DNA from: Cytophaga aurantiaca DSM 3654
Lineage (GTDB): Bacteria > Bacteroidota > Bacteroidia > Cytophagales > Cytophagaceae
DNA length: 64,000 nt
Direction: 5' to 3'
Assembly (NCBI RefSeq): GCF_000379725.1
Contig: NZ_KB903622.1
Location: forward strand, 62,001 to 126,000
In this document: in pieces, positions 1-9,080 of the stretch
How positions within the stretch are numbered: the first letter of the stretch is position 1
Layout: every line of letters starts with the position of its first letter
Made by a program: the position numbers and the translations under genes
The notes under the pieces: generated by a model
What the model saw: only the letters and a program-made list of their open reading frames with translations
Told to the model about the DNA's origin: nothing
Databases searched by the model: none

Positions 1-443
1 GAGAGGTGATCGATGCGGGCAACTGGCCAGCTGCTGCATCTGCAATAACAGGCTGCAGTTATACCGATCAGAAAATGATCATTCTTCAAGGGCATGGAAC
101 ATTGTTGCTGCGTACCGATGGAGATCAGGCAGAATATAAAATGGTAAGTATACGTGAGATCGATCCGACACAACCCTATACATATCCTTGCATTACAACA
201 GCGATACAAAAATCATCTGCAGTTTCGTATGTAAAATCATATCCCAACCCTTCAAAAGAAAATATAACACTTGAAGCTGCAGGGGAATTTACCTATTCAG
301 TTTATTCCGTATCCGGAAATGTAGTAGTCACGGGCAAAGCAAACGATGCATGTACGATTGGAAACGAATTGCAACCAGGTATATATGTGATCTCTGTACG
401 AATGAATAAAGGCGTGGAGCAAATTAAGTTTATTAAGGAATAA
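1..443 (+). CDS. T9SS type A sorted secreted protein, C-terminal part
   Basis: Only the last ~147 residues are in the window; the frame is open to the left edge, so the true start lies outside. The final ~75 residues form a typical type A T9SS sorting domain: a 'YPNPSKENITLE' start, a middle 'YSVSGNVV' strand, 'LQPGIYVISVR' and a basic tail ending in IKFIKE. Such domains carry proteins across the outer membrane and are cleaved during surface attachment. The ~65 residues before it belong to a passenger region I cannot assign. A long perfect hairpin follows the stop codon. Confidence 0.8.
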   Translation, partial: EVIDAGNWPAAASAITGCSYTDQKMIILQGHGTLLLRTDGDQAEYKMVSIREIDPTQPYTYPCITTAIQKSSAVSYVKSYPNPSKENITLEAAGEFTYSVYSVSGNVVVTGKANDACTIGNELQPGIYVISVRMNKGVEQIKFIKE

Positions 444-475
444 AGCGAACGTCTTGAGCTGATAAAACAAGAAGT

Positions 476-533
476 ATATTAACCTAAAATCCGATAGATC
501 AATAAAATGATCTATCGGATTTTAGGTTAATAT
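476..533. terminator. Perfect 26-bp hairpin, likely bidirectional terminator
   Basis: Arms 476-501 and 508-533 are perfect reverse complements around a 6-nt loop. It lies 32 bp after the stop at 443 and 23 bp after the stop of the minus-strand small gene at 557, so it sits between convergent genes. There is no strong T tract on either side, so the terminator role is inferred from position and stem strength. Confidence 0.6.
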
Positions 534-556
534 TAGTTTGGATAAAAATATTCTTC

Positions 557-730
557 TTATTTATTATCTCCTTTAAAAGGCTGCGGCTTCATACGAATCT
601 TGTCGCTTCTTGTTTCTTCAAACTCATTTGGACCAACATGAGTTGATTTTTTAGGTGGTTGATCGTAATCATCCGCACCTGTTGACTTCTTCACTTTTTG
701 AATGGTCTTAGCATTTTTCATTTTCCCCAT
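557..730 (-). CDS. Small charged hypothetical protein (57 aa)
   Basis: An open frame of 57 codons runs from an ATG at 730 to a TAA at 557. The protein begins MGKMKNAKTIQKVKKSTG and ends with a KPQPFKGDNK tail; it is rich in Lys, Asp and Pro with no membrane segment or signal peptide, so it should be a soluble, probably disordered cytoplasmic protein. It starts 7 bp after the stop of the SRPBCC gene on the same strand, which suggests co-transcription. I do not recognise a family. Position between a same-strand gene and a strong hairpin supports it as real. Confidence 0.55.
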   Translation of the reverse strand: MGKMKNAKTIQKVKKSTGADDYDQPPKKSTHVGPNEFEETRSDKIRMKPQPFKGDNK

Positions 731-737
731 AGTATTA

Positions 738-1442
738 TTAATTATAAATATGTGGCTGATTATTTTTATGCTTCAGTTTTTTATCTGCAGGAAGTTTTCC
801 TGTTTCAATATATTCTTTGAAATTTAGAATATCATCCTGTATCATTTTCTCGAATGTAGATGTAAATAATGACAGTGCTTTTTCACCTGCTGCCCCAAGA
901 GGTGCCTGATAGCTAATTACTACATGTATCGTGGTTGCTTGCTCTCCCGCATGTTCGAAGATAACTTTACCTGCATTGTTGATTGTAGAACCTTCAATAG
1001 AGTTCCAGGAAAGTTGTTTGCCGGGTTCCTCTTTTACGATCTCTGCTTCCCAACTAATACTGGTGCCAAGGCCTCCGGGAATATAAGCTTGCCATTCAGA
1101 CCTTCCATTTTCCAGCTGAGTAACAGATTTTAGATGTGTCATGAACAAAGGAAGATTTTCTAATCTTCTCCAGAATGCATACACCGTATCTGTCGGCTTG
1201 TTAACAGTGACAGATGTTTCGATGTTTATATTGTGTGCCGTATCAGGCAACCTGCTTTTTCCGATAGCGGCATAAGCCGGACAATGTCCTGTTACACCTC
1301 TGTATACAAGAAGTGCAGCTGGAGCAAGTATTCCGTATTGCTTAGGATCGCGTGCCAATGCACGGTAGATAAAGTATGAGCCGGCTAATACTGAAATAAT
1401 GCGTTCGGTATTTGAAACATTAATGTTTGATTCTCTTTCCAT
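738..1442 (-). CDS. SRPBCC-family protein with N-terminal DUF2892-like membrane region
   Basis: I chose the ATG at 1442 (protein start MERESNINVSNTERIIS) rather than the upstream frame extension, because the family motif begins there. Residues ~10-60 resemble the small inner-membrane DUF2892/YgaP-like module (SVLAGSYFIYRAL, then LLVYRGVTGHCPAYAAIG). Residues ~75-215 resemble an SRPBCC/START-like ligand-binding fold as in polyketide cyclase-like proteins, with 'VNKPTDTVYAFWRRLENLP' and 'SWEAEIVKEEPGKQLSWNS'. The combination is common in stress-linked soil bacteria; the ligand is unknown. Same operon as the 57-aa protein downstream. Confidence 0.75.
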   Translation of the reverse strand: MERESNINVSNTERIISVLAGSYFIYRALARDPKQYGILAPAALLVYRGVTGHCPAYAAIGKSRLPDTAHNINIETSVTVNKPTDTVYAFWRRLENLPLFMTHLKSVTQLENGRSEWQAYIPGGLGTSISWEAEIVKEEPGKQLSWNSIEGSTINNAGKVIFEHAGEQATTIHVVISYQAPLGAAGEKALSLFTSTFEKMIQDDILNFKEYIETGKLPADKKLKHKNNQPHIYN

Positions 1443-1704
1443 AGCTGTAGAAATTATGAGTGAATAATTGATTTCAGAATTAATGTAGTACTTCTGAAAA
1501 TACAAGCCAAACTTCTATGGAGAACATGTAAGCATTCGTGAAAATGATGTAAGCTGCTGCTTAGCTAGCTATCGTGTTAATGCGGATTAATCGAACGTAT
1601 TTTAAACGTTAAAGCAGTAATTTTGGGTTTATTTCTTTATTTTTCTTTAAAAAATTTAGAGATTGTATCAATGGAATAAATCTTTCTCTTTTAATTTTTA
1701 CGGC

Positions 1705-3057
1705 ATGGCAAATGAAGAATTTTTAAACGATCGGATACGACCCATTTTGAAGTTACTTGAAGATGGTACGGATGCACATGATCTTTGTCGGAAGTATGAT
1801 ATAAGTCTGGATACGCTTTATAAATGGAAGGCACGTTATGGAGGCACAGAAAATTTATTAAGTCGTTTGCAAGAGCTGGAAGAAGAAAATTATACTTTAA
1901 AAAGCATGCTTTCAGATGTGCGCATTCAGCGTGACGCAAACAATACAGGAGATATCGATCGCATCTACCGCATTCTTGCTGCAAATATTCCCGGAACTGC
2001 TATTACAATTCTGGATCGTGAAGAACGGTACTTACTTGCAGAGGGTGATTTTTTAACAACCATGGGTTATACAAAAGAAACCATGCCGGGCAAGAAAATC
2101 TCAGAGATCATTACTCCTGAGAATTATGATGGATATTATAAAGACGTTATTCAGCAAGCATTTGCGGGCGAAACAATTTTAACAGAACGGCAAACGATTT
2201 CAGGTTATTTTTCATTAATGAAAGTTGTGCCCTTACGAGATGGACGGGGTGATATCTTTGCAATCATGTTTGTGCTGATCGATGTTACAGGGATCAAGAT
2301 GGCACAGAATCAGTTAAGGAAAATAAATGAAAAACTCGAATTTATTGTACAGGAGCGGACAAAACAATTAAAGGAAGCAAATCGACAGCTCGAAGCATTC
2401 AGTTATTCGGTGTCGCACGATCTAAAAGCTCCGCTCAGAAGAGTTGCAGGATTCTCACGCATGCTGCAGCAAAATCATATAGCAGCACTGGATGATAATG
2501 AAGCAAAACGTCTTGCCGATCGAATTGAATCGAATGTGTCTTCGATGGAAAAACTGATCGACGACTTGTTGGCGTTTTCAAAATTCCAGCGTCAGGAACT
2601 TTCTAAGTCTTCAATCATAATGGAAAAAATGGTTCGAGGCATATTGCACGAACTTACTTCTCAGGAAACTTCAAGAACATTTGAACTGGTTGTATCACCT
2701 CTTGAACCCGCTTATGGAGATGTTAGTCTGATTCGTCAGGTGTGGATCAATCTCCTTTCGAATGCAGTAAAATATTCCCGCAAAAAAGATATAACAAAAA
2801 TTACTGTGAGTTGTAAAAAAGAAGAGAAGAGGATCACGTATAGTGTGACAGATAATGGGGCGGGTTTCGATATGGCATACAGCGATAAAATTTTTGGTGT
2901 GTTTCAACGCTTGCATAGTGCATCTGAATTTGAAGGTACAGGTGTGGGACTTGCCTTAGCAAAAAATATTATCGAACGCCATGGCGGTACAATCGGATTT
3001 GAATCGGAGGTGGATAAAGGAACTACGTTTTATTTTACGTTGCCGGTGAAAGGATAG
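1705..3057 (+). CDS. PAS sensor histidine kinase with N-terminal transposase-type HTH
   Basis: A 450-residue protein without membrane segments, so a cytoplasmic sensor kinase. Residues ~5-50 look like the helix-turn-helix of IS3-family OrfA transposases (DLCRKYDISLDTLYKWKARYGG), followed by a short leucine/glutamate coiled coil (~52-70). A PAS domain covers ~85-200. The phosphoacceptor is His238 in 'SYSVSHDLKAPLRR'. The ATPase has an N box (NLLSNAVKYS), a G1 box (DNGAGFD) and a G2 box (GTGVGLALAKNI). The ATG at 1705 was chosen; the frame continues upstream to a TTG at 1663. No response regulator gene is adjacent. The HTH may be a phage/IS-derived DNA-binding or dimerisation module. Confidence 0.8.
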   Translation: MANEEFLNDRIRPILKLLEDGTDAHDLCRKYDISLDTLYKWKARYGGTENLLSRLQELEEENYTLKSMLSDVRIQRDANNTGDIDRIYRILAANIPGTAITILDREERYLLAEGDFLTTMGYTKETMPGKKISEIITPENYDGYYKDVIQQAFAGETILTERQTISGYFSLMKVVPLRDGRGDIFAIMFVLIDVTGIKMAQNQLRKINEKLEFIVQERTKQLKEANRQLEAFSYSVSHDLKAPLRRVAGFSRMLQQNHIAALDDNEAKRLADRIESNVSSMEKLIDDLLAFSKFQRQELSKSSIIMEKMVRGILHELTSQETSRTFELVVSPLEPAYGDVSLIRQVWINLLSNAVKYSRKKDITKITVSCKKEEKRITYSVTDNGAGFDMAYSDKIFGVFQRLHSASEFEGTGVGLALAKNIIERHGGTIGFESEVDKGTTFYFTLPVKG

Positions 3058-3097
3058 CTTTTGTAATTTATCTGGAGTTGGTGGTAGAAATTTCTTT

Positions 3098-3237
3098 CTG
3101 GCGCGAGTCTTTAGCGCAGCGGGACTCGTGTCCATTATTTAGCAGTCTTTGACTGCATTATATATTGAATTTTATATGCAGTCAAAGACTGCTAAAATGC
3201 CCGACACGAGTCCCGCTGCGCTAAAGACTCGCGCCAG
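3098..3237. repeat. REP/BIME-like palindrome pair, left of the RAYT
   Basis: The outer arms 3098-3132 and 3203-3237 are perfect 35-bp reverse complements. Inside lie two copies of GCAGTC-TTT-GACTGC (also read as GCAGTCAAAGACTGC), each a 6-bp hairpin with a 3-nt loop. Each outer arm also folds on itself (CGAGTC...GACTCG). The whole therefore is two REP units in inverted orientation, the BIME arrangement. It fills most of the 292-bp gap between the kinase and the RAYT pseudogene. Confidence 0.8.
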
Positions 3238-3349
3238 GTATTCATTATTCAACAGTCGTCGACTTTTTTGTATTATTTATCTTTTGTTGTCAATCCTACA
3301 TTTATTTTATCCTTACATTTAAAAAAAATATTTTTTCAAACTCACAGCT

Positions 3350-3903
3350 ATGAGTTCCAAATATAAAATAAGAGATGGGCAGTATGCGCATTTCGTTACG
3401 TTTACTGATGTCAATTGGATCGATGTATTTACAAGAGATGAATATAGAATGATTATTATTGACAGCTTAAACTATTGTATAAACCATAAAGATTAAATGT
3501 ACATGCATATTGTATTATGACTAATCATGTACATTTAATTATAAGTGCAAAAGATGCAGATATAAATCTCGCTTTTGTAGTACGAGATATAAAAAAGTAT
3601 ACTTCATATAAATTGCTAGATACGATTAGACATACTCCGTTTGAAAGTAAAAAACAATGGATGCTTTGGATGTTTGAACGGACAGGAAGTAAAAATACGA
3701 GTAATGAACGTTGTCAATTATGGCAGAATGGCTATTATCCGATCGAACTTAGCAGTGTAGCTTTGGTAGAGCAACGTTTAGATTACATTCATAACAATCC
3801 GGTACGTGGGGGCTTTGTATTATCAGCAGAAGAATATAAATACAGCAGCGCGCGTAATTATGCAGGAGGTATTGATTGTATGATGAATGTAACGTTTTTG
3901 TAA
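3350..3903 (+). pseudogene. REP-associated tyrosine transposase (RAYT), frameshifted
   Basis: RAYTs are IS200-like Y1 HUH transposases that mobilise REP palindromes. The first frame begins ATG at 3350 (MSSKYKIRDGQYAHFVTFTD, a normal RAYT N-terminus) and stops at 3494-3496. The remainder continues in another frame with the HUH-type core 'HAYCIMTNHVHLII' and the C-terminal 'WQNGYYPIELSS' and 'YIHNNPVRGGFV' motifs to 3903. One missing base at about 3490-3493 explains the break. The expected catalytic Tyr in 'GYYPIEL' is kept. REP-like clusters flank it on both sides, as expected for this family. It could also be a sequencing error. Confidence 0.85.
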
Positions 3904-3971
3904 AATGAATTAGAAAGGACGCTAACCTGTCATTAATGTTAAGCGACGCGTCACAAAGGTGGGGCTTTTAT

Positions 3972-4064
3972 CAGTCTTTGACTGCTGCAATATGTATTAT
4001 TTAAAAGGCAGTCAAAGACTGCCAAATAGCCGGCGCCAGTCTCGCTACGCTAAAGACTGGCGCC
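3972..4064. repeat. REP-like palindromes, right of the RAYT
   Basis: Contains CAGTCTTTGACTG at 3972-3984, GCAGTCAAAGACTGC at 4008-4022, and a longer stem GGCGCCAGTCT (4032-4042) paired with AGACTGGCGCC (4054-4064) around a CGCTACGCTAA loop. The core words match the cluster left of the RAYT (3098-3237), so both belong to one REP family. Confidence 0.75.
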
Positions 4065-4089
4065 AGAAAGATCTCTCTGAATAAAAAAT

Positions 4090-7000
4090 TTACTCAACAA
4101 TTATTTTTCCTTGCAAACTATTTTCTGATTCATCCAGAATGGTATAAAAATAAATACCCGGTGTAAGAGTGTTTATTTTTATGCTGAAATCATTGCCCGA
4201 TAATTTTTCAGTTAAAACTATTGATCCGGTAATGCTGATAAATTGAATGCTTTTTAAATTTAAACTCGTACTTTTTATATGAAGCTGATCTTTTGCAGGG
4301 TTTGGATAAACCAAAATATTTTTAGCCACAGGATTTTTGTTTGCTGTGACCAATCCTGTACGTACAGCTACTGCACTGCCTTTTGAAAGATCCTGAAGAT
4401 AATCATTCTTAATTGTCAAAATAGTTTCATTGGTAAGGATCGGATTATTGTAGTCAAAGAAGATGTATGCTTTATTTGAAAGGATTGTTCCTTCTGAAAC
4501 ATCTTCTTTAGGATAAATCGAATAAGATATAAATCCTTGGCTCTTTATAAGATTTGATGTCGAATCGGTTAATACGATTGGATCAAAAGAGAATTTGAGT
4601 ACAGGGGTTCCTCTGCCGGATAGAGTATACGTATAGGCATGACTGGAAGATTCGACCAATAACGTTTCAATATTCAAATCGTTATCCAATGTGTCAATAA
4701 CAACTACTTTGAAAGCGGTGTCTGTACCAACGTTTTGGAATTGTATCATATAAGTAAGCTTATCTTTTTTGTTGATATAATGTTCGGTTCCATAACCCGA
4801 CGGTGTTACAGATTTATGATTTGGATCAAAACTTCCGATAATAGGCAAACATGAATATGCAGTATAGAACGAACGGTCGTCCAATGGTAAATTTGTAAGT
4901 GGAGTGCGAACAGGATTTGCAATTGTAGTTGCATTGCAGCTCTGTGTTGTTAGACTTGGGTTGCTAGGGAAAGGGAAGTCTGGATGTTGCTCTGCATCTA
5001 CTCTGATCGACTTTCCGTTTGCAGGATACGAAACAGATAACGCCGCGTTTGATTCTAATAAAAACGTAGACGAATAAATAATTGTATCGTTCACAAACAC
5101 GTTAAAATTTCTTGGTGCATTCATATCACCCGTTCCAATATTCTGTATAAAAAATACAGATGAATCGGAGCGGCATATTTGTGAAATTTTTATTTCTGAG
5201 CGATCCCATATTGGCGGTACAACACAATTTCGAACAGGAGATATTTCAGCTTTAACACATTGTGTCAATCCAATAACAGACTCGCTTAAGCACAATACAG
5301 AATCGGCTATCGTAATATATCCTTCTTGTCCGGCATTTAGTAAACCAATGTTATACGTTAATACATTCGCAGACATGCTTTGCCATGCAGGAGTACTTTG
5401 TTTGATCTTTATCTGATCGGGATATGTTATTTTAATAATTACATTCGACTCACTTGCTGTGCCATAATTGGCATATTTAATTTTAGTAATACCATTGTAA
5501 CATCTTCTTCTTACTGTGTTCTGAATATCAATGTACAAGAGTGGACACGTTTGCGGATTTAATTTATCTGAAAAATCAATATTCGAAATAGTTTTTTCTG
5601 AACCTGTAAGTGGTACATTATAGCTGTCTGTACATGTGTTTAAATAGAGCTGTTGTTGAATGGGATTCAGTATTTGCTTAACCGTATACTGATACGTACC
5701 GGTATCTACTTTCAACACATATGAACCGCTGGCATCCGTGATGCTGTAATTATACCCCGGTTGAGCAACGATGTTCATATTATTGATACCCGATTCTGAT
5801 TGTCCTTTGTCACACGATGCATCTGCATCTTTGAAAACAGTTCCGGTGATTGTGTTGAAGTTTGGTTTTTCAATTTGAATAGATACGATACGAACATCAC
5901 TATTTATAGCACCATATAAATATGCAACGCCTCTTTTTTTATCATATACCACACCATCGTACCATCCTGCAGCAACAATTGCAAGTCCATTGTTTCCGTA
6001 AGATGCGTCAATCTGGCCTAAGGCATTTGTTTTAGCAACAGCGAATGTATTGCCATATGGAGAAGTATTTCCAAATAAAAATATGTTGTCGTTTTCATCT
6101 AATATAAGATCATAAACAGCAAAATTAATGGTTGGTAATGTTATAAATCCACTTGACCCAAATTCAGGAATGGCTTCACCCGTTGTGTGACTAAGTTTAA
6201 ATAATAGTGCTTGAGGGCCAGGATTAAGGCCGCTTCCATACCAACCACTAACCACAATGTTACCATTAGAATCAAAATCCATAGCCGAACAAGTCGGATA
6301 CGTTGGATAGAGATTTGGTAAAGAACGAATCACAAAACCATTGATACCAAAAAGCGGATCAATAATCTGATTAGAAATTTTGGTAACAAAAAAATCTGTT
6401 GTGGATGCTTTTCCTGAAATGTAGATTATGCCGGCATTGTCTATAATTGCTTTATTTCCATAAATAGAAGTACTTGTTGAAATGACCAATGAGCCTTGAT
6501 TGCCATAAGACAAATCTATGTTTCCGCTACGAGTAATTTTAGTTATAAGTATTGAAGTACTGTTTATGGAATTTGAGAATACCAATAACGATGAATCCTG
6601 ATCGAAGAGTAATTCAAATACATTGGTAAAAGTTACATCGGATTGATACGTAAGGATTCCGTTGACACCGAAGCTTGTAATTAGATTGCCATGTTTATCT
6701 GTTTTCGTAACCGCATTTCTGTTTAATGACTGATCTGTTGAATTAAATGAACCACCTGCAGAATAAATGTTTCCATTTTTTTCCATTAAAATTCTATTTA
6801 GACTAAACGTTTCAGGAGTGTATATTTTTTTACCATTATCTCCGAATGCTGGTCTGAGATTTCCTTCGGTAGACATAGAAGTTAATACAGGATAGCTATT
6901 CGTTAAATAACCCAATACAAATAGGTTCCCTTGCTGATCGAGTATTCCATGCGAAGCGTTATCCGATGAATTGATGTTATTGAATGCAGTTGAAAAGGAA

Positions 7001-8256
7001 TTTGTAATAGTTCCCGAAGAATTTATTGATACAGTTTTAGCAAGCATTTTTCCGGCACCCTGATCTATAAATCCTCCGGAAGAAAGCGTTCCGTTTTTAT
7101 TGATAAATAAATAATCTGTGCTGTTTAAACCTTCATAGATAAAGTTCATAATTCCATCTGAGTTGAACGAAGCATCATAACCTGTACCTGCAGCATTGAT
7201 CTTAATAATTAAAGATTCGTAATAAGTACTGCTTGTTCGGCCATTTCCTGAAAGATAGATGTTGTTGCTTGCATCTATTTTCATATCATTCAGTGTGGTG
7301 CTGCTATAAGACGGAATGGAAATATTGAAAACGCCATTTGTGCCATAAGTAAGATCCGGAAGGCCTGAAGGAAGATAGCGGTATAGTGTATTTATTGTTA
7401 TTCCATTGACAGTTGAAGTAGCATTGTCGTGATGTACAAGTACTCTTTCCTGATTATCTAAAACCATGTGTTTTGATGTCCATAAGTCAGGTAGCGTTAC
7501 AACTCCATTTGTACCGAATGTAGTTACCAAAGCCCCGGAGGGATCCAGCTTCATAAGTGAGGCATAATTTGCATATTGTACAGATAGGTAGATATACCCT
7601 TCTGAGTTAAGCTGGATGTTAGAAATTACATTATTAACATATAGCTGATTAAATGGTGGAGAAGCTATTCCATTAGCGCCAAATGAAGTATCAAATGCAC
7701 CATTTTTATCAAACTTAATGACATTAGTAGTAGTAGATACATAAAAATAAGTATCATCTTTTATGAAATCAGAAGCATAGTTTCCGTTTAAAATTAATTT
7801 ACCTTTCGTTCCAAAGGATAAATCAATTTTTCCAAATCGATTGTATTTTGAAATAGTAAAAAAAGTATTATTGGTACTATTCGTAATCAAATAAATATTT
7901 TCTTCCGAATCAATTTGCATAAGAAGGACATATTGAAAATTTTCATCTTTCAGTCCAGTGATAATTTCTAAGCGTCCTTTATTGCCAAATAACAAATCGG
8001 GTTTGCCATCGGGTGCTATTTTTTCAACAGCGAGTATTCTGCTATCGTAGACACCAGCAATGTAGGTGTTTTCTAAAATGTCTTTTTTAATTATAAACGG
8101 ATATAAATTTCCGGCATGTACTGTATCAAGTAAATTGATATCGACATAACCAGCATTGCCAAAATCTTTTTGTAATGCACCTACCTGAGCATGAATTGAA
8201 TTTGAAAATGAAATAAAGAAGAATGCAATAAGATAAAAGTTGAAAGAACGTAACAT
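4090..8256 (-). CDS. Giant T9SS type A cell-surface protein with delta-60 repeats
   Basis: 1,388 residues. A signal peptide (first ~24 residues, ending NSIHAQ) is followed by a long region (to ~830) of beta-strand repeats with the recurring word 'FGxNG' (for example DTSFGANGIA, DLSFGTKGKL), typical of delta-60-repeat beta-propellers. Around 850-910 is a CNA-B/SdrD-like domain (ITGTVFKDADASCDKG). Around 1180-1300 is a conserved domain with 'YMIQFQNVGTDTAFKVVVIDTL', common in Bacteroidetes T9SS cargo. The last ~75 residues are a type A sorting domain ('YPNPAKDQLHIK' ... 'LTPGIYFY'). Predicted surface or secreted; the ligand or substrate is unknown. The RAYT/REP island lies just downstream. Confidence 0.85.
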   Translation of the reverse strand: MLRSFNFYLIAFFFISFSNSIHAQVGALQKDFGNAGYVDINLLDTVHAGNLYPFIIKKDILENTYIAGVYDSRILAVEKIAPDGKPDLLFGNKGRLEIITGLKDENFQYVLLMQIDSEENIYLITNSTNNTFFTISKYNRFGKIDLSFGTKGKLILNGNYASDFIKDDTYFYVSTTTNVIKFDKNGAFDTSFGANGIASPPFNQLYVNNVISNIQLNSEGYIYLSVQYANYASLMKLDPSGALVTTFGTNGVVTLPDLWTSKHMVLDNQERVLVHHDNATSTVNGITINTLYRYLPSGLPDLTYGTNGVFNISIPSYSSTTLNDMKIDASNNIYLSGNGRTSSTYYESLIIKINAAGTGYDASFNSDGIMNFIYEGLNSTDYLFINKNGTLSSGGFIDQGAGKMLAKTVSINSSGTITNSFSTAFNNINSSDNASHGILDQQGNLFVLGYLTNSYPVLTSMSTEGNLRPAFGDNGKKIYTPETFSLNRILMEKNGNIYSAGGSFNSTDQSLNRNAVTKTDKHGNLITSFGVNGILTYQSDVTFTNVFELLFDQDSSLLVFSNSINSTSILITKITRSGNIDLSYGNQGSLVISTSTSIYGNKAIIDNAGIIYISGKASTTDFFVTKISNQIIDPLFGINGFVIRSLPNLYPTYPTCSAMDFDSNGNIVVSGWYGSGLNPGPQALLFKLSHTTGEAIPEFGSSGFITLPTINFAVYDLILDENDNIFLFGNTSPYGNTFAVAKTNALGQIDASYGNNGLAIVAAGWYDGVVYDKKRGVAYLYGAINSDVRIVSIQIEKPNFNTITGTVFKDADASCDKGQSESGINNMNIVAQPGYNYSITDASGSYVLKVDTGTYQYTVKQILNPIQQQLYLNTCTDSYNVPLTGSEKTISNIDFSDKLNPQTCPLLYIDIQNTVRRRCYNGITKIKYANYGTASESNVIIKITYPDQIKIKQSTPAWQSMSANVLTYNIGLLNAGQEGYITIADSVLCLSESVIGLTQCVKAEISPVRNCVVPPIWDRSEIKISQICRSDSSVFFIQNIGTGDMNAPRNFNVFVNDTIIYSSTFLLESNAALSVSYPANGKSIRVDAEQHPDFPFPSNPSLTTQSCNATTIANPVRTPLTNLPLDDRSFYTAYSCLPIIGSFDPNHKSVTPSGYGTEHYINKKDKLTYMIQFQNVGTDTAFKVVVIDTLDNDLNIETLLVESSSHAYTYTLSGRGTPVLKFSFDPIVLTDSTSNLIKSQGFISYSIYPKEDVSEGTILSNKAYIFFDYNNPILTNETILTIKNDYLQDLSKGSAVAVRTGLVTANKNPVAKNILVYPNPAKDQLHIKSTSLNLKSIQFISITGSIVLTEKLSGNDFSIKINTLTPGIYFYTILDESENSLQGKIIVE

Positions 8257-8271
8257 GCGTAGAACGTTTAG

Positions 8272-8485
8272 CTAATAGTTAAATATGTATAAAGATAAAG
8301 AAAATAGGCCAGTAAAGTTTATATTCCTGTTTGAAACCCCTTGCATATAAAAGACATGAAACTTGTGACCATCCGGATCTGAAAAAAACAAAACCATAAT
8401 ATCCTGCTCTGAATGCTTCCGGTTTTGAAATAATTTGACCGCATGCGCTTTCAACTTTTTTCGCCCAGATCTTTTTCGCATTCAT
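8272..8485 (-). pseudogene. Glyoxalase/VOC-superfamily remnant, truncated and frameshifted
   Basis: Two overlapping minus-strand frames together give the C-terminal half of a VOC (glyoxalase/bleomycin-resistance) domain: first 'KKVESACGQIISKPEAFRAGYYGF', then in the other frame 'FFSDPDGHKFHVFY'. The switch falls in a run of seven A (8382-8388; T on the coding strand), a classic slippage site. The N-terminal half of the family is missing. The combined reading matches the VOC pattern of a GYxGxFxDPDGHxWEV-type C-terminus. Confidence 0.7.
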
Positions 8486-8505
8486 AATGGCATATAATAG
8501 AATGT

Positions 8506-9051
8506 CTATTTTAAATTTCTTTTAAATTCTTCTTCTTCTCTTTTGTTTGCTTCATAGATATGCGGATTCTTTTCTTTCATGAAGCGTTCAAAATCTTGTT
8601 TCTCTGTCTTCAAATAATCTCTGCAAGTGTCTGCATCTGATCTTGAACAAATGATCAGGTTGGGATCCCATCGTTTTCTTTGTTCATGATGTTTTAATGA
8701 ATGTACTATTTTTGGAACCTCGTGATCAAATTCGAAAATTGCAAAATGACTGTGACCTTTCCATAGCATTGTATGGAATTTTGTACGATAATTTAAACAA
8801 CCCCTTAGTGTTGCTTTCGTGATAACAGGTACACTTTCAAAATCATCCAGAAACATACAATCAAAATCCATTGGAAGCTGTGTATCATCAAAGGTATGCG
8901 TGATCACAACACCAATAAAATTATTTAAATTTAATTCCTCAATATGTGTTAATCCTTTTTGAGAAAGGAATTCATTTTGAACAGTATTCAAGGACATAAA
9001 AGAATCTACGTCGTCCTGTGCTTCTGCTCGTATGTAGTTAATGTGTGTCAT
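8506..9051 (-). CDS. Hypothetical cytoplasmic protein (181 aa)
   Basis: Begins MTHINYIRAEAQDDVDSF and ends with a very charged tail (REEEEFKRNLK). There is no signal peptide or membrane segment. Features are an aromatic/His-rich middle (FHTMLWKGHSHFAIFEFDHEV) and a single 'ICSRSDADTC' cysteine pair. I recognise no family. It follows the TonB-domain gene on the same strand with a 29-bp gap and may be co-transcribed with it. Confidence 0.6.
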   Translation of the reverse strand: MTHINYIRAEAQDDVDSFMSLNTVQNEFLSQKGLTHIEELNLNNFIGVVITHTFDDTQLPMDFDCMFLDDFESVPVITKATLRGCLNYRTKFHTMLWKGHSHFAIFEFDHEVPKIVHSLKHHEQRKRWDPNLIICSRSDADTCRDYLKTEKQDFERFMKEKNPHIYEANKREEEEFKRNLK

Positions 9052-9080
9052 ATACTCTGCCTGAACGGTGATTCGTATGA

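Noticed and set aside
8279-8485. Two separate small genes in overlapping frames
   Set aside because: Read together they give one broken VOC domain with the shift in a poly-A run, so a pseudogene is the better call.
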